Origin: Thermoclostridium sp036562185
Lineage (GTDB): Bacteria; Bacillota; Clostridia; DSM-8532
Direction of reading: 5' to 3'
DNA length: 64,000 bases
Assembly (NCBI GenBank): GCA_036562185.1
Contig: DATCKN010000120.1
Span: forward strand, 5,304-69,303
Shown here: piece by piece, positions 1 to 8,172 of the stretch
How the letters are laid out: every line of letters starts with the position of its first letter
Numbering within the stretch: position 1 is the first letter of the stretch
Notes under the pieces: generated by a model
Databases searched by the model: none
What the model was told of the DNA's origin: nothing
The model's input: only the letters and a program-made list of their open reading frames with translations
Position numbers and translations under genes: made by a program

Positions 1-1
1 A

Positions 2-973
2 AAGGTTGCAGTTATAGGTTCAGGCCCTGCAGGGCTTACCTGTGCCGCAGACCTTGCGAAAATGGGATATTCTGTTACTATTTTTGAAGCCTTCCATACT
101 CCCGGCGGAGTTCTGATGTATGGAATACCCGAGTTCAGGCTTCCGAAGGACCTGGTGCAAAGGGAAATTGATACCGTAAGAAAACTGGGTGTTGAAATTA
201 AAACCAACATGGTTGTAGGCAAGTCTATTACCATTGATGAACTTAAAGAAGAAGGATACGAAGCCATATTTATCGGCAGCGGGGCAGGTCTTCCAAACTT
301 TATGGGAATACCGGGTGAAAACCTTAACGGTGTGTACTCGGCGAATGAGTTTCTGACCCGTATTAACTTAATGAAGGCATATTTATATCCCGAGGTTGAT
401 ACCCCTGTCAAGGTGGGCAAAAATGTCGCTGTTGTCGGCGGCGGAAATGTTGCGATGGATGCCGCAAGAAGCGCTAAAAGGCTTGGAGCTGAAAACGTGT
501 ATATAGTTTACAGGCGATCCGAAGCCGAAATGCCCGCCAGACTGGAAGAGGTTCACCATGCGAAAGAAGAAGGGATTATTTTCAAAATGCTGACAAATCC
601 AGTAAGGATAATCGGAACCGATGACGGCTGGGTAAAGGGTATGGAATGTGTTGAAATGGAGCTTGGCGAACCTGATGCTTCAGGCAGAAGAAGGCCAGTA
701 CCGAAGGAAGGTTCGGAACATGTTATAAATGTCCAGACTGTGATAATAGCAATAGGACAAAGCCCGAACCCGCTGATAAAAGCCACAACTCCAGGGCTTG
801 ATACCCAAAGATGGGGTGGTATTATTGCGGATGAAGAAACAGGTGCTACCAGTATCCCAGGTGTTTATGCGGGAGGCGATGCCGTTACGGGAGCAGCAAC
901 GGTTATCCTGGCAATGGGTGCCGGTAAGAAGGCCGCAGCCGCGATTGACGAATACTTAAAAAAGAACTCCTGA
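2..973 (+). CDS. gltA: NADPH-dependent glutamate synthase small subunit (GltD/NfnB type), 5'-truncated
   Basis: The reading frame is open from base 2, so the N-terminus, including the usual Fe-S cluster region, lies outside the window. The first visible residues form an FAD dinucleotide-binding motif (VIGSGPAGLTCAADLAK), followed by GGVLMYGIPEFRLPK, typical of the GltD/NfnB/SudA family. A second nucleotide-binding motif for NAD(P)H, VVGGGNVAMDAA, lies near residue 145, and the C-terminus has the usual GGDAVTGAATVILAMGAGKKAA FAD segment. The family moves electrons between NAD(P)H and glutamate synthase or ferredoxin. Sequence alone does not separate the stand-alone glutamate synthase from the NfnB subunit of the electron-bifurcating transhydrogenase; an nfnA-like gene just upstream would favour the latter. 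Confidence 0.9.
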   Translation, partial: KVAVIGSGPAGLTCAADLAKMGYSVTIFEAFHTPGGVLMYGIPEFRLPKDLVQREIDTVRKLGVEIKTNMVVGKSITIDELKEEGYEAIFIGSGAGLPNFMGIPGENLNGVYSANEFLTRINLMKAYLYPEVDTPVKVGKNVAVVGGGNVAMDAARSAKRLGAENVYIVYRRSEAEMPARLEEVHHAKEEGIIFKMLTNPVRIIGTDDGWVKGMECVEMELGEPDASGRRRPVPKEGSEHVINVQTVIIAIGQSPNPLIKATTPGLDTQRWGGIIADEETGATSIPGVYAGGDAVTGAATVILAMGAGKKAAAAIDEYLKKNS

Positions 974-988
974 TTTCTGAAATAACTG

Positions 989-1016
989 CCCGGTCTCATT
1001 GAGACCGGGTTTGTCA
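989..1016 (+). terminator. Hairpin after gltA, probable terminator
   Basis: A perfect 9-bp GC-rich stem (CCCGGTCTC / GAGACCGGG) with a 3-base loop lies 15 bases after the gltA stop. The following T-run is short (TTTGT), so termination may be partial. Confidence 0.6.
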
Positions 1017-1063
1017 AAATGTTTCCAATACTTCTGCCTTACTTTCTTTTGGCTTTCAGAATA

Positions 1064-1093
1064 TTGTTGATAACATTTTTAGAATAATATAAT
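1064..1093 (+). promoter_or_regulatory. Sigma-A-like promoter for aroQ operon
   Basis: TTGTTG (1064-1069) and TATAAT (1088-1093) are separated by 18 bases, in an AT-rich stretch after the gltA hairpin. Transcription from here would include the paired structure at 1128-1200 in the aroQ leader. Confidence 0.5.
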
Positions 1094-1127
1094 ATACATA
1101 TATAATTTGTCATAGTTAATTTTTCAG

Positions 1128-1200
1128 AATGCCTCATGACCTCTGCATCTTAGAGCGGGAAACAGACAGGTTTAAGCAGGCAAAATCCCGCATAGGCATT
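1128..1200 (+). promoter_or_regulatory. Candidate structured 5' leader of aroQ
   Basis: Nested pairings are visible: an outer stem AATGCCT (1128-1134) with AGGCATT (1194-1200), an inner stem GCGGGA (1155-1160) with TCCCGC (1186-1191), and a small hairpin CTCT/AGAG (1141-1155). It ends 36 bases before the aroQ start. It did not match the conserved core of any riboswitch class I could recall, so it is reported only as a candidate structured RNA. Confidence 0.35.
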
Positions 1201-1235
1201 TGATAAAAATCTTATATCTGAACGGAGGGATAAAG

Positions 1236-1664
1236 ATGAAAGTCATGGTTATAAACGGGCCAAATATGAATTTGTTGGGAAAAAGGGAACCAGCGATATA
1301 TGGGACCGAGACCCTCCAGGATCTGGAAAAATATATTGCAAGGGAAGCTGAGGAATTAAATGTCGAAGTGGAATTTTTCCAATCAAATCACGAGGGTGAA
1401 ATTATTGATGTAATCCATAAGGCTATGGATGAAAAAATAGATGGCATTATTATTAATGCCGGCGCTTTTACCCATTACAGTTATGCAATCCGTGATGCAA
1501 TCAAAGGAACGGGCATTAAAACCATAGAGGTTCATATGTCTAACATACACACCAGGGAAGAATTTCGCACAAAATCGGTAATTGCGCCGGTGTGCATGGG
1601 GCAAATCACCGGTTTTGGATTTAACAGCTATATTGCAGCGCTGCATTTGTTGAAAAGGGGTTAA
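1236..1664 (+). CDS. aroQ: 3-dehydroquinate dehydratase, type II
   Basis: This 142-residue enzyme converts 3-dehydroquinate to 3-dehydroshikimate in the shikimate pathway. The N-terminus MKVMVINGPNMNLLGKREP carries the family motif GPNLNLLGxREP. Further hallmarks are FFQSNHEGEIID, the IINAGAFTHYSYAIRDA substrate loop and EVHMSNIHTREEFR, with the catalytic His in the EVH segment. The length matches the small dodecameric type II class. The ATG at 1236 was chosen because GGAGGGA (1224-1230) sits just before it; an upstream in-frame TTG at 1200 would add 12 residues unlike the family. It lies 6 bases before the M24 peptidase gene and is probably cotranscribed with it. Confidence 0.95.
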   Translation: MKVMVINGPNMNLLGKREPAIYGTETLQDLEKYIAREAEELNVEVEFFQSNHEGEIIDVIHKAMDEKIDGIIINAGAFTHYSYAIRDAIKGTGIKTIEVHMSNIHTREEFRTKSVIAPVCMGQITGFGFNSYIAALHLLKRG

Positions 1665-1670
1665 TAAATT

Positions 1671-2744
1671 ATGGCTCAAAGATTGAATTATGTAAGAAAA
1701 ATAATGGAAGAAGAGGGGCTTGACGGCTTCTTAATTACAAGCAGGCAAAACACTTTTTATTTCACCAATTTTACAGGCAGTACGTCAAAATGTCTTGTAA
1801 CCAGGGAAAAAGCATATCTCATAGTGGACTTCCGCTATACTGTTCAGGCCAGGGAGCAGGTATTCCCGAATATAGAGGTTATTGAATATGAAAAAAGTGC
1901 AAACGATACCCTGAACGCTTTATGCATGGATGAAAACATTCGTGAGCTTGGAATAGAGGGCGATGATGTTACATTTTCGGGGTATAAAAGCATGCAGGAC
2001 AGTTTGGCGGGGGTTAAAGCCTTCCGGGATATGCAAAAGAAACTGAACGATGTGCGCATGATAAAGGATGAAGGTGAAATTGCAAAAATCCAAAAGGCTG
2101 TCGATATTGCAGACGAAGTTTTTGAGTATATACTTCCCTTTATGAAACCAGGCGCAAAAGAAATAGACATAGCAGGCGAGATGGAATATAAAATGAAAAA
2201 GCTGGGTGCACAGGGAACATCGTTTGAAACAATAGTAGCGTCTGGCCCGCGTTCTGCGCTGCCCCACGGAGTTGCCGGCACGCGCGAACTTAAGAACGGA
2301 GATGCCGTTGTTTTGGATTTTGGCGCCATTTACGAAGGATATTGCTCGGATATTACCAGAACGGTTTTTATCGGCAAACCATCTGAAGAACTCTTGAATA
2401 TATACAATATTGTGCTTAAAGCCCAGCTCGAAGCAATAAAAAATGCCGCAGCCGGTATGACCGGAAGGGAGCTGGATAATGTTGCAAGGAGCATTATATA
2501 CAATGCAGGCTATGAAAGGTGTTTCGGTCATGGCCTGGGCCACGGCGTGGGTGTGGAGATCCATGAAAAGCCCTCGGTATCGCCGAGGGGTGATGATATA
2601 TTAAAAAGCGGTATGGTGTTTACAATAGAACCGGGAATCTATGTTGAAGGTGTTGGCGGAGTCCGCATAGAAGATACTGTTTTAATGACCGACAAGGGGC
2701 TTAAGATCCTTACAAAATCCAAAAAGGATTTAATTGTGTTATAA
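1671..2744 (+). CDS. Xaa-Pro aminopeptidase/dipeptidase, M24B family
   Basis: A 357-residue metallopeptidase with the N-terminal creatinase-like domain (about 1-125) and a C-terminal pita-bread catalytic domain. Expected metal ligands are visible: Asp in VVLDFGAIYEGYCSDITRT (two Asp), His in GHGLGHGVGVEIHE, Glu in FTIEPGIYVEG and Glu in GVRIEDTVL. It cleaves Xaa-Pro bonds in the cytoplasm for peptide turnover. This gene commonly sits just before efp in Firmicutes, as here. An RBS-like AAAGGGG stands before the ATG. Whether it is an aminopeptidase or a dipeptidase (PepQ) cannot be decided from sequence. Confidence 0.9.
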   Translation: MAQRLNYVRKIMEEEGLDGFLITSRQNTFYFTNFTGSTSKCLVTREKAYLIVDFRYTVQAREQVFPNIEVIEYEKSANDTLNALCMDENIRELGIEGDDVTFSGYKSMQDSLAGVKAFRDMQKKLNDVRMIKDEGEIAKIQKAVDIADEVFEYILPFMKPGAKEIDIAGEMEYKMKKLGAQGTSFETIVASGPRSALPHGVAGTRELKNGDAVVLDFGAIYEGYCSDITRTVFIGKPSEELLNIYNIVLKAQLEAIKNAAAGMTGRELDNVARSIIYNAGYERCFGHGLGHGVGVEIHEKPSVSPRGDDILKSGMVFTIEPGIYVEGVGGVRIEDTVLMTDKGLKILTKSKKDLIVL

Positions 2745-2907
2745 TTCAGGGAGAGCTTTTAATTATAAGAAAAAGGAATAAGTCCTTGCCAAAGGCTCTG
2801 TTTTCATTTATTATATCAATTGGTTAGAAAAAATGATGAATTTCCTTTTTGTATTAATCGACCCATATTTTATGGTGTTTATTTAAGAATTGAGAGGATG
2901 ATAAGTA

Positions 2908-3465
2908 ATGATAAGTGCAGGAGAATTTAAAAACGGCGTTACATTTGAAATGGAAGATCAGGTTTTTCAGGTAATTGAGTTTCAGCATGTTAAACCAGGT
3001 AAGGGCGCCGCATTTGTACGCACAAAGCTGAAAAATGTTATAACAGGTGCTACAATTGAACGCTCATTCAGTCCTACCGACAAATTTGAGCGTGCGCAAA
3101 TCGTCAGAAGAGATATGCAGTATCTATATAATGACGGGGATTTGTATTATTTCATGGATGAGCAAACTTTCGAGCAAATGCCGTTGAATGCAGACAGTAT
3201 TGGTGATGCGCTGAAGTTTGTAAAAGAAAATACAACATGTAAAGTATTGTTTTTCAAGGAACAGGTTATTGGTGTAGAACCACCTATATTTGTTGAGCTT
3301 GAGGTAACACATACCGAGCCCGGTTTCAAGGGAGATACTGCTACAGGTGCAACCAAACCTGCAACAGTAGAGACCGGAGCGCAAATTAAAGTGCCCCTGT
3401 TTGTAAATCAGGGCGATATTATCAGAATTGATACCCGTACAGGGGAATACATGGAAAGAGTTTAA
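2908..3465 (+). CDS. efp: Elongation factor P
   Basis: The 185-residue product has the normal EF-P length and three-barrel layout: a KOW-like N-terminal domain, a central OB domain, and a C-terminal OB domain ending GDIIRIDTRTGEYMERV, the family signature. EF-P binds ribosomes stalled at polyproline and stimulates peptide bond formation. The loop tip that is modified in some bacteria reads VKPGKGAAFVR, so the residue is Lys. GAGAGGATGATAAGT precedes the ATG. The gap of 163 bases to the upstream peptidase gene is AT-rich and may hold its own promoter. A strong terminator follows. Confidence 0.97.
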   Translation: MISAGEFKNGVTFEMEDQVFQVIEFQHVKPGKGAAFVRTKLKNVITGATIERSFSPTDKFERAQIVRRDMQYLYNDGDLYYFMDEQTFEQMPLNADSIGDALKFVKENTTCKVLFFKEQVIGVEPPIFVELEVTHTEPGFKGDTATGATKPATVETGAQIKVPLFVNQGDIIRIDTRTGEYMERV

Positions 3466-3485
3466 TTCTGAAAATCCTGAGCATG

Positions 3486-3522
3486 AACCATCTCAGACAT
3501 ATCTGGGGTGGTTTTTTTTTAT
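3486..3522 (+). terminator. Intrinsic terminator after efp
   Basis: AACCATCTCAGA and TCTGGGGTGGTT pair with one or two G-T wobbles around a 4-base loop, immediately followed by nine T residues. Confidence 0.85.
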
Positions 3523-3544
3523 TGCCATAAATTCGTAAACCCGA

Positions 3545-3574
3545 GTAATATTTGAAAACCCATATGCATAGAAT
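3545..3574 (+). promoter_or_regulatory. Sigma-E-like promoter of the spoIIIA operon
   Basis: GTAATATT (3545-3552) and CATAGAAT (3567-3574) are separated by 14 bases. These match the known Bacillus sigma-E elements (ATATT-type -35, CATACANT -10) with one mismatch in the -10. In Bacillus subtilis spoIIIA is transcribed by sigma-E in the mother cell, so element and position agree. The start codon of spoIIIAA is 62 bases downstream. Confidence 0.65.
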
Positions 3575-3635
3575 TTAATCAAAACGGACAGCCTTGTTTT
3601 GAGCGCATACTACAGAAGAATCAAGGAGGTACGCC

Positions 3636-4748
3636 ATGCATTTGAAAAACTCAGCAATAAACCGCATTATTACCGATGTTATTCCGTTTCTGCCGGGAAA
3701 AGTGAAATTAGCTGTTTTAAATCTGGACAAGTCCATTCTTCAGGAAATTGAAGAGATACGGCTTCGCGCAGGAAAACCCGTAATGCTGTCCTGCTTCGGA
3801 AAGGATTTGATTCTGGGGGAGGACGGTCTTGTATTCACTAACGCAAATAACGGCTTTACTGTTACAATGGACGAGCTTTCTGATATGGTTTTTAAAATAT
3901 GTGAGAATTCTTATTACGCATACCAGGACGACATAAACAAAGGCTTCATTACAATAAGGGGAGGGCATCGCATTGGACTGGTTGGTACCCCTGTTGTGGA
4001 GAACGGCAGGATTATAAATATCCGGGACATATCCTCGCTGAATGTCCGCATTGCGCGGGAAGTTATAGGTTTCGGGGACAGGATTGTCAAAAGCATATTC
4101 AAAAGCAGCGAAGACGTTTATAACACTTTAATTATTTCACCGCCCGGGATGGGCAAAACAACTCTTCTTCGGGATATCATACGTACTGTAAGCAACGGAA
4201 TTGAAGGTATTTTTAACGGGCTGAAAGTTGGTGTAATTGACGAACGAGGTGAAATAGCCGCATGTTTCAGAGGAATTCCGCAAAATGATTTAGGCTGCCG
4301 TACAGACGTTATTAATGGGATAAGCAAGAAAGAGGGAATGGAAATGCTTCTCAGGAGCATGAGCCCGGGTGTCATTGCGCTGGATGAATTAGGCAATCCC
4401 GATGATGTTTCAACAGTCCTCCAGGTGATGAATGCAGGAATTCGCCTGATAGCCACCGCCCATGGTTACGATGTAGACGGCCTGAAGGAAAGGCGCGGTT
4501 TCAGTGAATTATTCAATGAGCATTGTTTTGAACGCTTTATTGCCATATCTGTAAATAATGGCTTCCAGTATCAGATAAAAGTTATGGATGGTGAAGGAAA
4601 TGTCCTTAGTGTGGATTGCAAAGATCGTAGGCAGCCTCTTAATTTTAGGGAGCTCAACGATGGTAGGCTTTACATATTCCCGAAGGCTCACCGAGAGGAT
4701 AGAGTACATCAGGGAGATACAATCATTCTTGATGGATCTGGAAAATGA
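3636..4748 (+). CDS. spoIIIAA: Stage III sporulation protein AA, secretion-type ATPase
   Basis: A 370-residue ATPase that energises the SpoIIIA-SpoIIQ channel between mother cell and forespore. Walker A (SPPGMGKTTLLRDIIR) lies near residues 166-181, with the GVIDERGEIAAC and LDELGNPDD segments following. The start is preceded by AAGGAGG. The family is usually about 300-340 residues; here the last ~46 residues lie in a stretch that also encodes the N-terminus of SpoIIIAB in another frame. The C-terminal tail after about residue 325 is therefore probably non-conserved, from loss of an earlier stop. Confidence 0.95.
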   Translation: MHLKNSAINRIITDVIPFLPGKVKLAVLNLDKSILQEIEEIRLRAGKPVMLSCFGKDLILGEDGLVFTNANNGFTVTMDELSDMVFKICENSYYAYQDDINKGFITIRGGHRIGLVGTPVVENGRIINIRDISSLNVRIAREVIGFGDRIVKSIFKSSEDVYNTLIISPPGMGKTTLLRDIIRTVSNGIEGIFNGLKVGVIDERGEIAACFRGIPQNDLGCRTDVINGISKKEGMEMLLRSMSPGVIALDELGNPDDVSTVLQVMNAGIRLIATAHGYDVDGLKERRGFSELFNEHCFERFIAISVNNGFQYQIKVMDGEGNVLSVDCKDRRQPLNFRELNDGRLYIFPKAHREDRVHQGDTIILDGSGK

Positions 4749-5130
4749 AATCCATTATATGGGCCGCCCATTGGGACAAGCCTTGCTGCAATTTTCCCAG
4801 AACAGGGATACGCCATTATCAAAATTCTCAAGGCGTGTATATGAGATAAGCAAAGACGAAGAAAAAGGAATTGATTTGGCGTGGCAAAAATGTATTGATG
4901 AATTTAAGAACTACTGGCCCATAGAACATGAAGAATGGGCGCTGCTTTCGCAAATAGGGGATGTTTTGGGAAAAACAGACAGGGCGAGCCAAAGTTCATT
5001 TATTAAAATGATGCATGGAAAATTCTCCCTGCAGGAGAAAAAAGCAGAAGAGGACAGAACACGCAAGGAAAAGCTTTATAAAAATTTAGGCATACTCGGT
5101 GGGCTTGCAATTGTACTTGTATTGATATGA
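4609..5130 (+). CDS. spoIIIAB: Stage III sporulation protein AB
   Basis: A mother-cell membrane protein of the SpoIIIA complex, about 173 residues, matching the family. The N-terminal membrane segment IAKIVGSLLILGSSTMVGF is followed by the soluble helical domain related to type II secretion GspF (LMDLENEIHYMGRPLGQAL), and a second hydrophobic segment (LGILGGLAIVLVLI) ends the protein. GTG at 4609 is preferred because GAAGGAA ends 9 bases before it; in-frame ATGs at 4588 and 4600 lack a well-spaced RBS. Either way the gene overlaps spoIIIAA by about 140 bases or more, which is unusually long. Confidence 0.9.
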   Translation: MWIAKIVGSLLILGSSTMVGFTYSRRLTERIEYIREIQSFLMDLENEIHYMGRPLGQALLQFSQNRDTPLSKFSRRVYEISKDEEKGIDLAWQKCIDEFKNYWPIEHEEWALLSQIGDVLGKTDRASQSSFIKMMHGKFSLQEKKAEEDRTRKEKLYKNLGILGGLAIVLVLI

Positions 5131-5140
5131 GGGGATGAAT

Positions 5141-5335
5141 ATGGATATAGATTTGATTTTCAAAATAGCGGCAGTCGGAATACTGGTAGCAGTGCTAAAT
5201 TCTCTTCTTACAAAATCGGGAAGGGATGAGCAGGCAATGATGACAACCCTCGCAGGGCTAGTGGTTGTACTTCTGATGGTAGTAAAGGAAATTGCAAATC
5301 TTTTTAATACTGTAAAGGCGCTTTTTAATTTTTAG
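5141..5335 (+). CDS. spoIIIAC: Stage III sporulation protein AC
   Basis: A small (64-66 residue) membrane protein with two hydrophobic helices (IFKIAAVGILVAVLNSLL and MTTLAGLVVVLLMVV) separated by a short charged loop, the standard SpoIIIAC layout. It is part of the SpoIIIA channel. Two ATG codons are possible, 5135 and 5141; GAGG at 5129-5132 fits 5141 better. It is 4-10 bases after spoIIIAB. Confidence 0.93.
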   Translation: MDIDLIFKIAAVGILVAVLNSLLTKSGRDEQAMMTTLAGLVVVLLMVVKEIANLFNTVKALFNF

Positions 5336-5355
5336 TATATCGGGAGTAATCGGCA

Positions 5356-5739
5356 ATGGAGTTAATCAGAATAGGAGTACTTGGAATCACATCGGCCATT
5401 TTAATATTAATATTAAAAAACCACCGGCCTGAAATGGGACTCCAGATATCCCTTGTTTTTGGCGCGATGGTAATGGTTTTTCTTGCCTCAAGAATCAGGA
5501 CTGTTTTGGATTTGATAGGAATTTACGTAGACAGGGCCGATATCAGTGGTGTTTATATTTCAACGCTGTTTAAAATAATCGGAATGGCGTATATCACCGA
5601 GTTTGCGGCAGAAAGTTGCAGAGACGCTTCACAGAATGCAATTGCAACCAAAATTGAACTTGCAGGCAAGATTCTGATAATAATAACTGCAATGCCGGTT
5701 ATTACATCCGTGATGAACATTATTATCGGGTTGCTGTAG
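5356..5739 (+). CDS. spoIIIAD: Stage III sporulation protein AD
   Basis: A 127-residue membrane protein of the SpoIIIA channel. It has hydrophobic helices at about 5-20, 30-45 and 107-127, and the conserved stretch GMAYITEFAAESCRDA between them, which recurs across SpoIIIAD proteins. It lies 20 bases after spoIIIAC, and GGGAG stands before its ATG. Confidence 0.94.
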   Translation: MELIRIGVLGITSAILILILKNHRPEMGLQISLVFGAMVMVFLASRIRTVLDLIGIYVDRADISGVYISTLFKIIGMAYITEFAAESCRDASQNAIATKIELAGKILIIITAMPVITSVMNIIIGLL

Positions 5740-5764
5740 CATTATCGCCTGAGGAGTATCGGAA

Positions 5765-6973
5765 ATGAAGAATTACTGGTTTTCTGATATAAAAACAGTC
5801 ATGTATATAATATGCATCGGATTTTTCCTGCTGGTTTTTGCATTCCCAAGCGTATCAAAAGCCGAGGATGCCTCGATAATGGAAGATATTGTCAGTACGC
5901 AGCTGGAAAGCGGTGAAATAAGAAACCTGCAGAAAAAACTTGAAGAAAGCATGTCCGATGAAGCAAAGGAGCTTTTTCCGTATTATTCGGCAGGACAATT
6001 AATGAAGGAGCTCGTATCCGGCAATGTTCAAGACAGTATGGACAAGCTGCCCAATAAAGTATTGAATATTTTCATAGCAGAAGTAAAAGACAACTTCAGA
6101 CTTGTTTTAAAGCTGATAGTAATAGTGTTTTTATCGGCATTAATTAAAAATTTGCAAGGCTCATTCAAAGACAGTGCAGTTGGTGAACTGGCCTATTTCG
6201 CTTGCTATGCCGCCGTAGTCACAATGCTTGCATTAGGGTTTCAAAGTGTTCTGGGTTATGCGGGTGAAGTTTTGGATGCAATTAACAACATAACGGGTTT
6301 TGCAATACCGTCGTTGCTTGCTTTGCTGATATCCAGCGGCAATGTAGTGTCCGGAAGTACATTGCAGCCCATTTTGCTGTTTGCAATACAGGCTGCTGTT
6401 AAGGTGTTCAGGAATGTATTTTTGCCGTTGTGCCTTATGGCAGGCATTTTGTTTATAGTCAGCGGTCTGTCCGAGAAAATTAAAATTACAGGTATGGCTT
6501 CGCTGCTAAAGCAAGTTGTTACATGGGGCCTTAAGGGAATACTGGTGCTTTTCGGTTCATTGGTTGCGATACAGGGAGTAAGCGGGGCTATTATAGACGG
6601 AGCTGCCGTGAAAACGGCAAAGACCGCTATAAACACCTTTATTCCGGTAGCAGGCAAGTATATGGCAGATGCGGCAGATACCATTATAAGCTGCGCTCTT
6701 GTTGTCAAAAATACCGCAGGCGTTGTTACAATGATCGTCACTTTGGTAACCTGCTGTATTCCTATAATAAAGATGTTTGTTATCATACTGATGTATAAAT
6801 TTGCTGCCGCAATTATCGAACCGTTTGCAGAGGAGCGTTTTTTCGACTGTATTACAGATGTATCTGATTGCATGAATGTTGTCCTGGGTGTGGTAGGTGC
6901 TTCAATATTTATGTTTCTGCTGTCAATCGGCGCTTTGCTTGGAGCCGGGGGAATCAGTGGAATGATGCAATAA
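5765..6973 (+). CDS. spoIIIAE: Stage III sporulation protein AE
   Basis: A 402-residue polytopic membrane protein. It starts with a signal-like hydrophobic segment (TVMYIICIGFFLLVFAF), then an extracytoplasmic region of about 70 residues, then six or more membrane segments with the conserved GFAIPSLLALLISSGNV and NTFIPVAGKYMADA motifs. It forms part of the mother-cell side of the feeding-tube complex required for late forespore gene expression. GAGGAG precedes the ATG. It is followed 20 bases later by spoIIIAF. Confidence 0.95.
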   Translation: MKNYWFSDIKTVMYIICIGFFLLVFAFPSVSKAEDASIMEDIVSTQLESGEIRNLQKKLEESMSDEAKELFPYYSAGQLMKELVSGNVQDSMDKLPNKVLNIFIAEVKDNFRLVLKLIVIVFLSALIKNLQGSFKDSAVGELAYFACYAAVVTMLALGFQSVLGYAGEVLDAINNITGFAIPSLLALLISSGNVVSGSTLQPILLFAIQAAVKVFRNVFLPLCLMAGILFIVSGLSEKIKITGMASLLKQVVTWGLKGILVLFGSLVAIQGVSGAIIDGAAVKTAKTAINTFIPVAGKYMADAADTIISCALVVKNTAGVVTMIVTLVTCCIPIIKMFVIILMYKFAAAIIEPFAEERFFDCITDVSDCMNVVLGVVGASIFMFLLSIGALLGAGGISGMMQ

Positions 6974-6993
6974 CACGGGGAGAAAATGATATT

Positions 6994-7545
6994 ATGGATG
7001 AAATCAGGAACTGGGTGCTTAATATCGCTGCTGTTGCAATTCTTATGGTAATTCTTGATTTATTGATGCCTGAAGGGAAAATAAGGAACTTCACTCAGCT
7101 TGTAGCCGGATTTATTGTTATGTTTGTCATGATAAACCCCGTTCTCCAGCTGATAGGCAAGGGTGTACCTGCATCATTCGCAGGCTGGCGGGATGAGTTT
7201 TATCTCCTGAATAACCGTTTTAAATACACAGCTGACTCCCTGAAAGAGGAGCAAAACAGGCAGGTGCTGGAATTATACCGGAGCATGCTTGTTTCTGACA
7301 TAAAAAGCAGATTGGAAAGCAGCAGGCAAATAATTAAAGCAGAGGTGGATGTTGTGCTTAACGAAAATGTTTCTTCAAGCAAATTCGGTGAAATACGTAA
7401 ACTCTATTTAAATCTTTTAATTGACAGGGCGGGTAAAAACATTCAAAACCGGCAGGAGCTGCTGGATGATATCCGAAATGAGCTGAAACAGGCGCTTTCT
7501 CTTGATGAAGATAAAATAATCATTCAGATAAAAGAAGGGGATTGA
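6994..7545 (+). CDS. spoIIIAF: Stage III sporulation protein AF
   Basis: A 183-residue protein with two N-terminal membrane helices (NIAAVAILMVILDLLMP and LVAGFIVMFVMINPVLQLI) followed by a soluble ring-building-motif-like domain. Start ATG 6994 gives the family N-terminus MDEIRNWV; a longer frame from 6868 would run inside spoIIIAE and adds a non-homologous 42-residue tail. The RBS is weak (CGGGGAGA), which may reflect coupling to spoIIIAE. Confidence 0.92.
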   Translation: MDEIRNWVLNIAAVAILMVILDLLMPEGKIRNFTQLVAGFIVMFVMINPVLQLIGKGVPASFAGWRDEFYLLNNRFKYTADSLKEEQNRQVLELYRSMLVSDIKSRLESSRQIIKAEVDVVLNENVSSSKFGEIRKLYLNLLIDRAGKNIQNRQELLDDIRNELKQALSLDEDKIIIQIKEGD

Positions 7546-7554
7546 GGGGATATT

Positions 7555-8145
7555 ATGCCAAACTGGTTTGAAAACATGAAAGATTATTTTCAGAACAAAA
7601 AAGGTAAACGGGGAATTGAAAATTTAGTCATAATCTTAATCATTGGCGTAATAATTATCATAATAGCCGGTTCTCTTTTCGGTGATGATAAAAAATCCGA
7701 AAAAAAGGCCGGTAATGTGGATGCAATCGCTTTGTCATCCAATAATGCTCAGGACGAGCTGGAGGAGTTTGAAAAAAAACTTGAAAAAATCCTGTCCGAG
7801 ATACAGGGAGCAGGAAATGTAAAGGTTATGGTGACATGGAATTCGGATGGAGAGGTGGTGCATGCGTATAACCAGACTGAGGAATTTGTACTGCGTGAAC
7901 AACAGGACGGTACAGAGACGTTCAACAAGTCGGATGAAAAAAAAGTGCAAAACGAACTGGTATTTATGGACAGTGGCACAGGGCGTGTCCCTGTCGTCAT
8001 CCGGAGGATTATGCCTGAGGTAAAGGGAGTTGTGGTGGTTGCTGACGGAGCCGGAAGCAGCAGCGTCCGCCAGGATATTATAAATGCTGTTGAAGCTCTG
8101 CTGGGAATACCCAGGCACAGGATTCAGGTTTTAAAAAGAAAATAA
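7555..8145 (+). CDS. spoIIIAG: Stage III sporulation protein AG
   Basis: A 196-residue protein with a short cytoplasmic start, one membrane anchor (NLVIILIIGVIIIIIAGSLF, about 23-42) and an extracytoplasmic ring-forming domain (ILSEIQGAGNVKVMVTW, then EVKGVVVVADGAGSSSVRQDI). In Bacillus SpoIIIAG forms the large ring in the intermembrane space. GAGGGG precedes the ATG. Gene order and spacing match the spoIIIA operon. Confidence 0.95.
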   Translation: MPNWFENMKDYFQNKKGKRGIENLVIILIIGVIIIIIAGSLFGDDKKSEKKAGNVDAIALSSNNAQDELEEFEKKLEKILSEIQGAGNVKVMVTWNSDGEVVHAYNQTEEFVLREQQDGTETFNKSDEKKVQNELVFMDSGTGRVPVVIRRIMPEVKGVVVVADGAGSSSVRQDIINAVEALLGIPRHRIQVLKRK

Positions 8146-8172
8146 TTTTAAATATATAAAGGTGGTGTGATA

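Noticed and set aside
6868..6993. N-terminal extension of spoIIIAF
   Set aside because: It lies inside spoIIIAE in another frame and is Cys/Trp-rich, unlike the family; ATG 6994 gives the conserved start.
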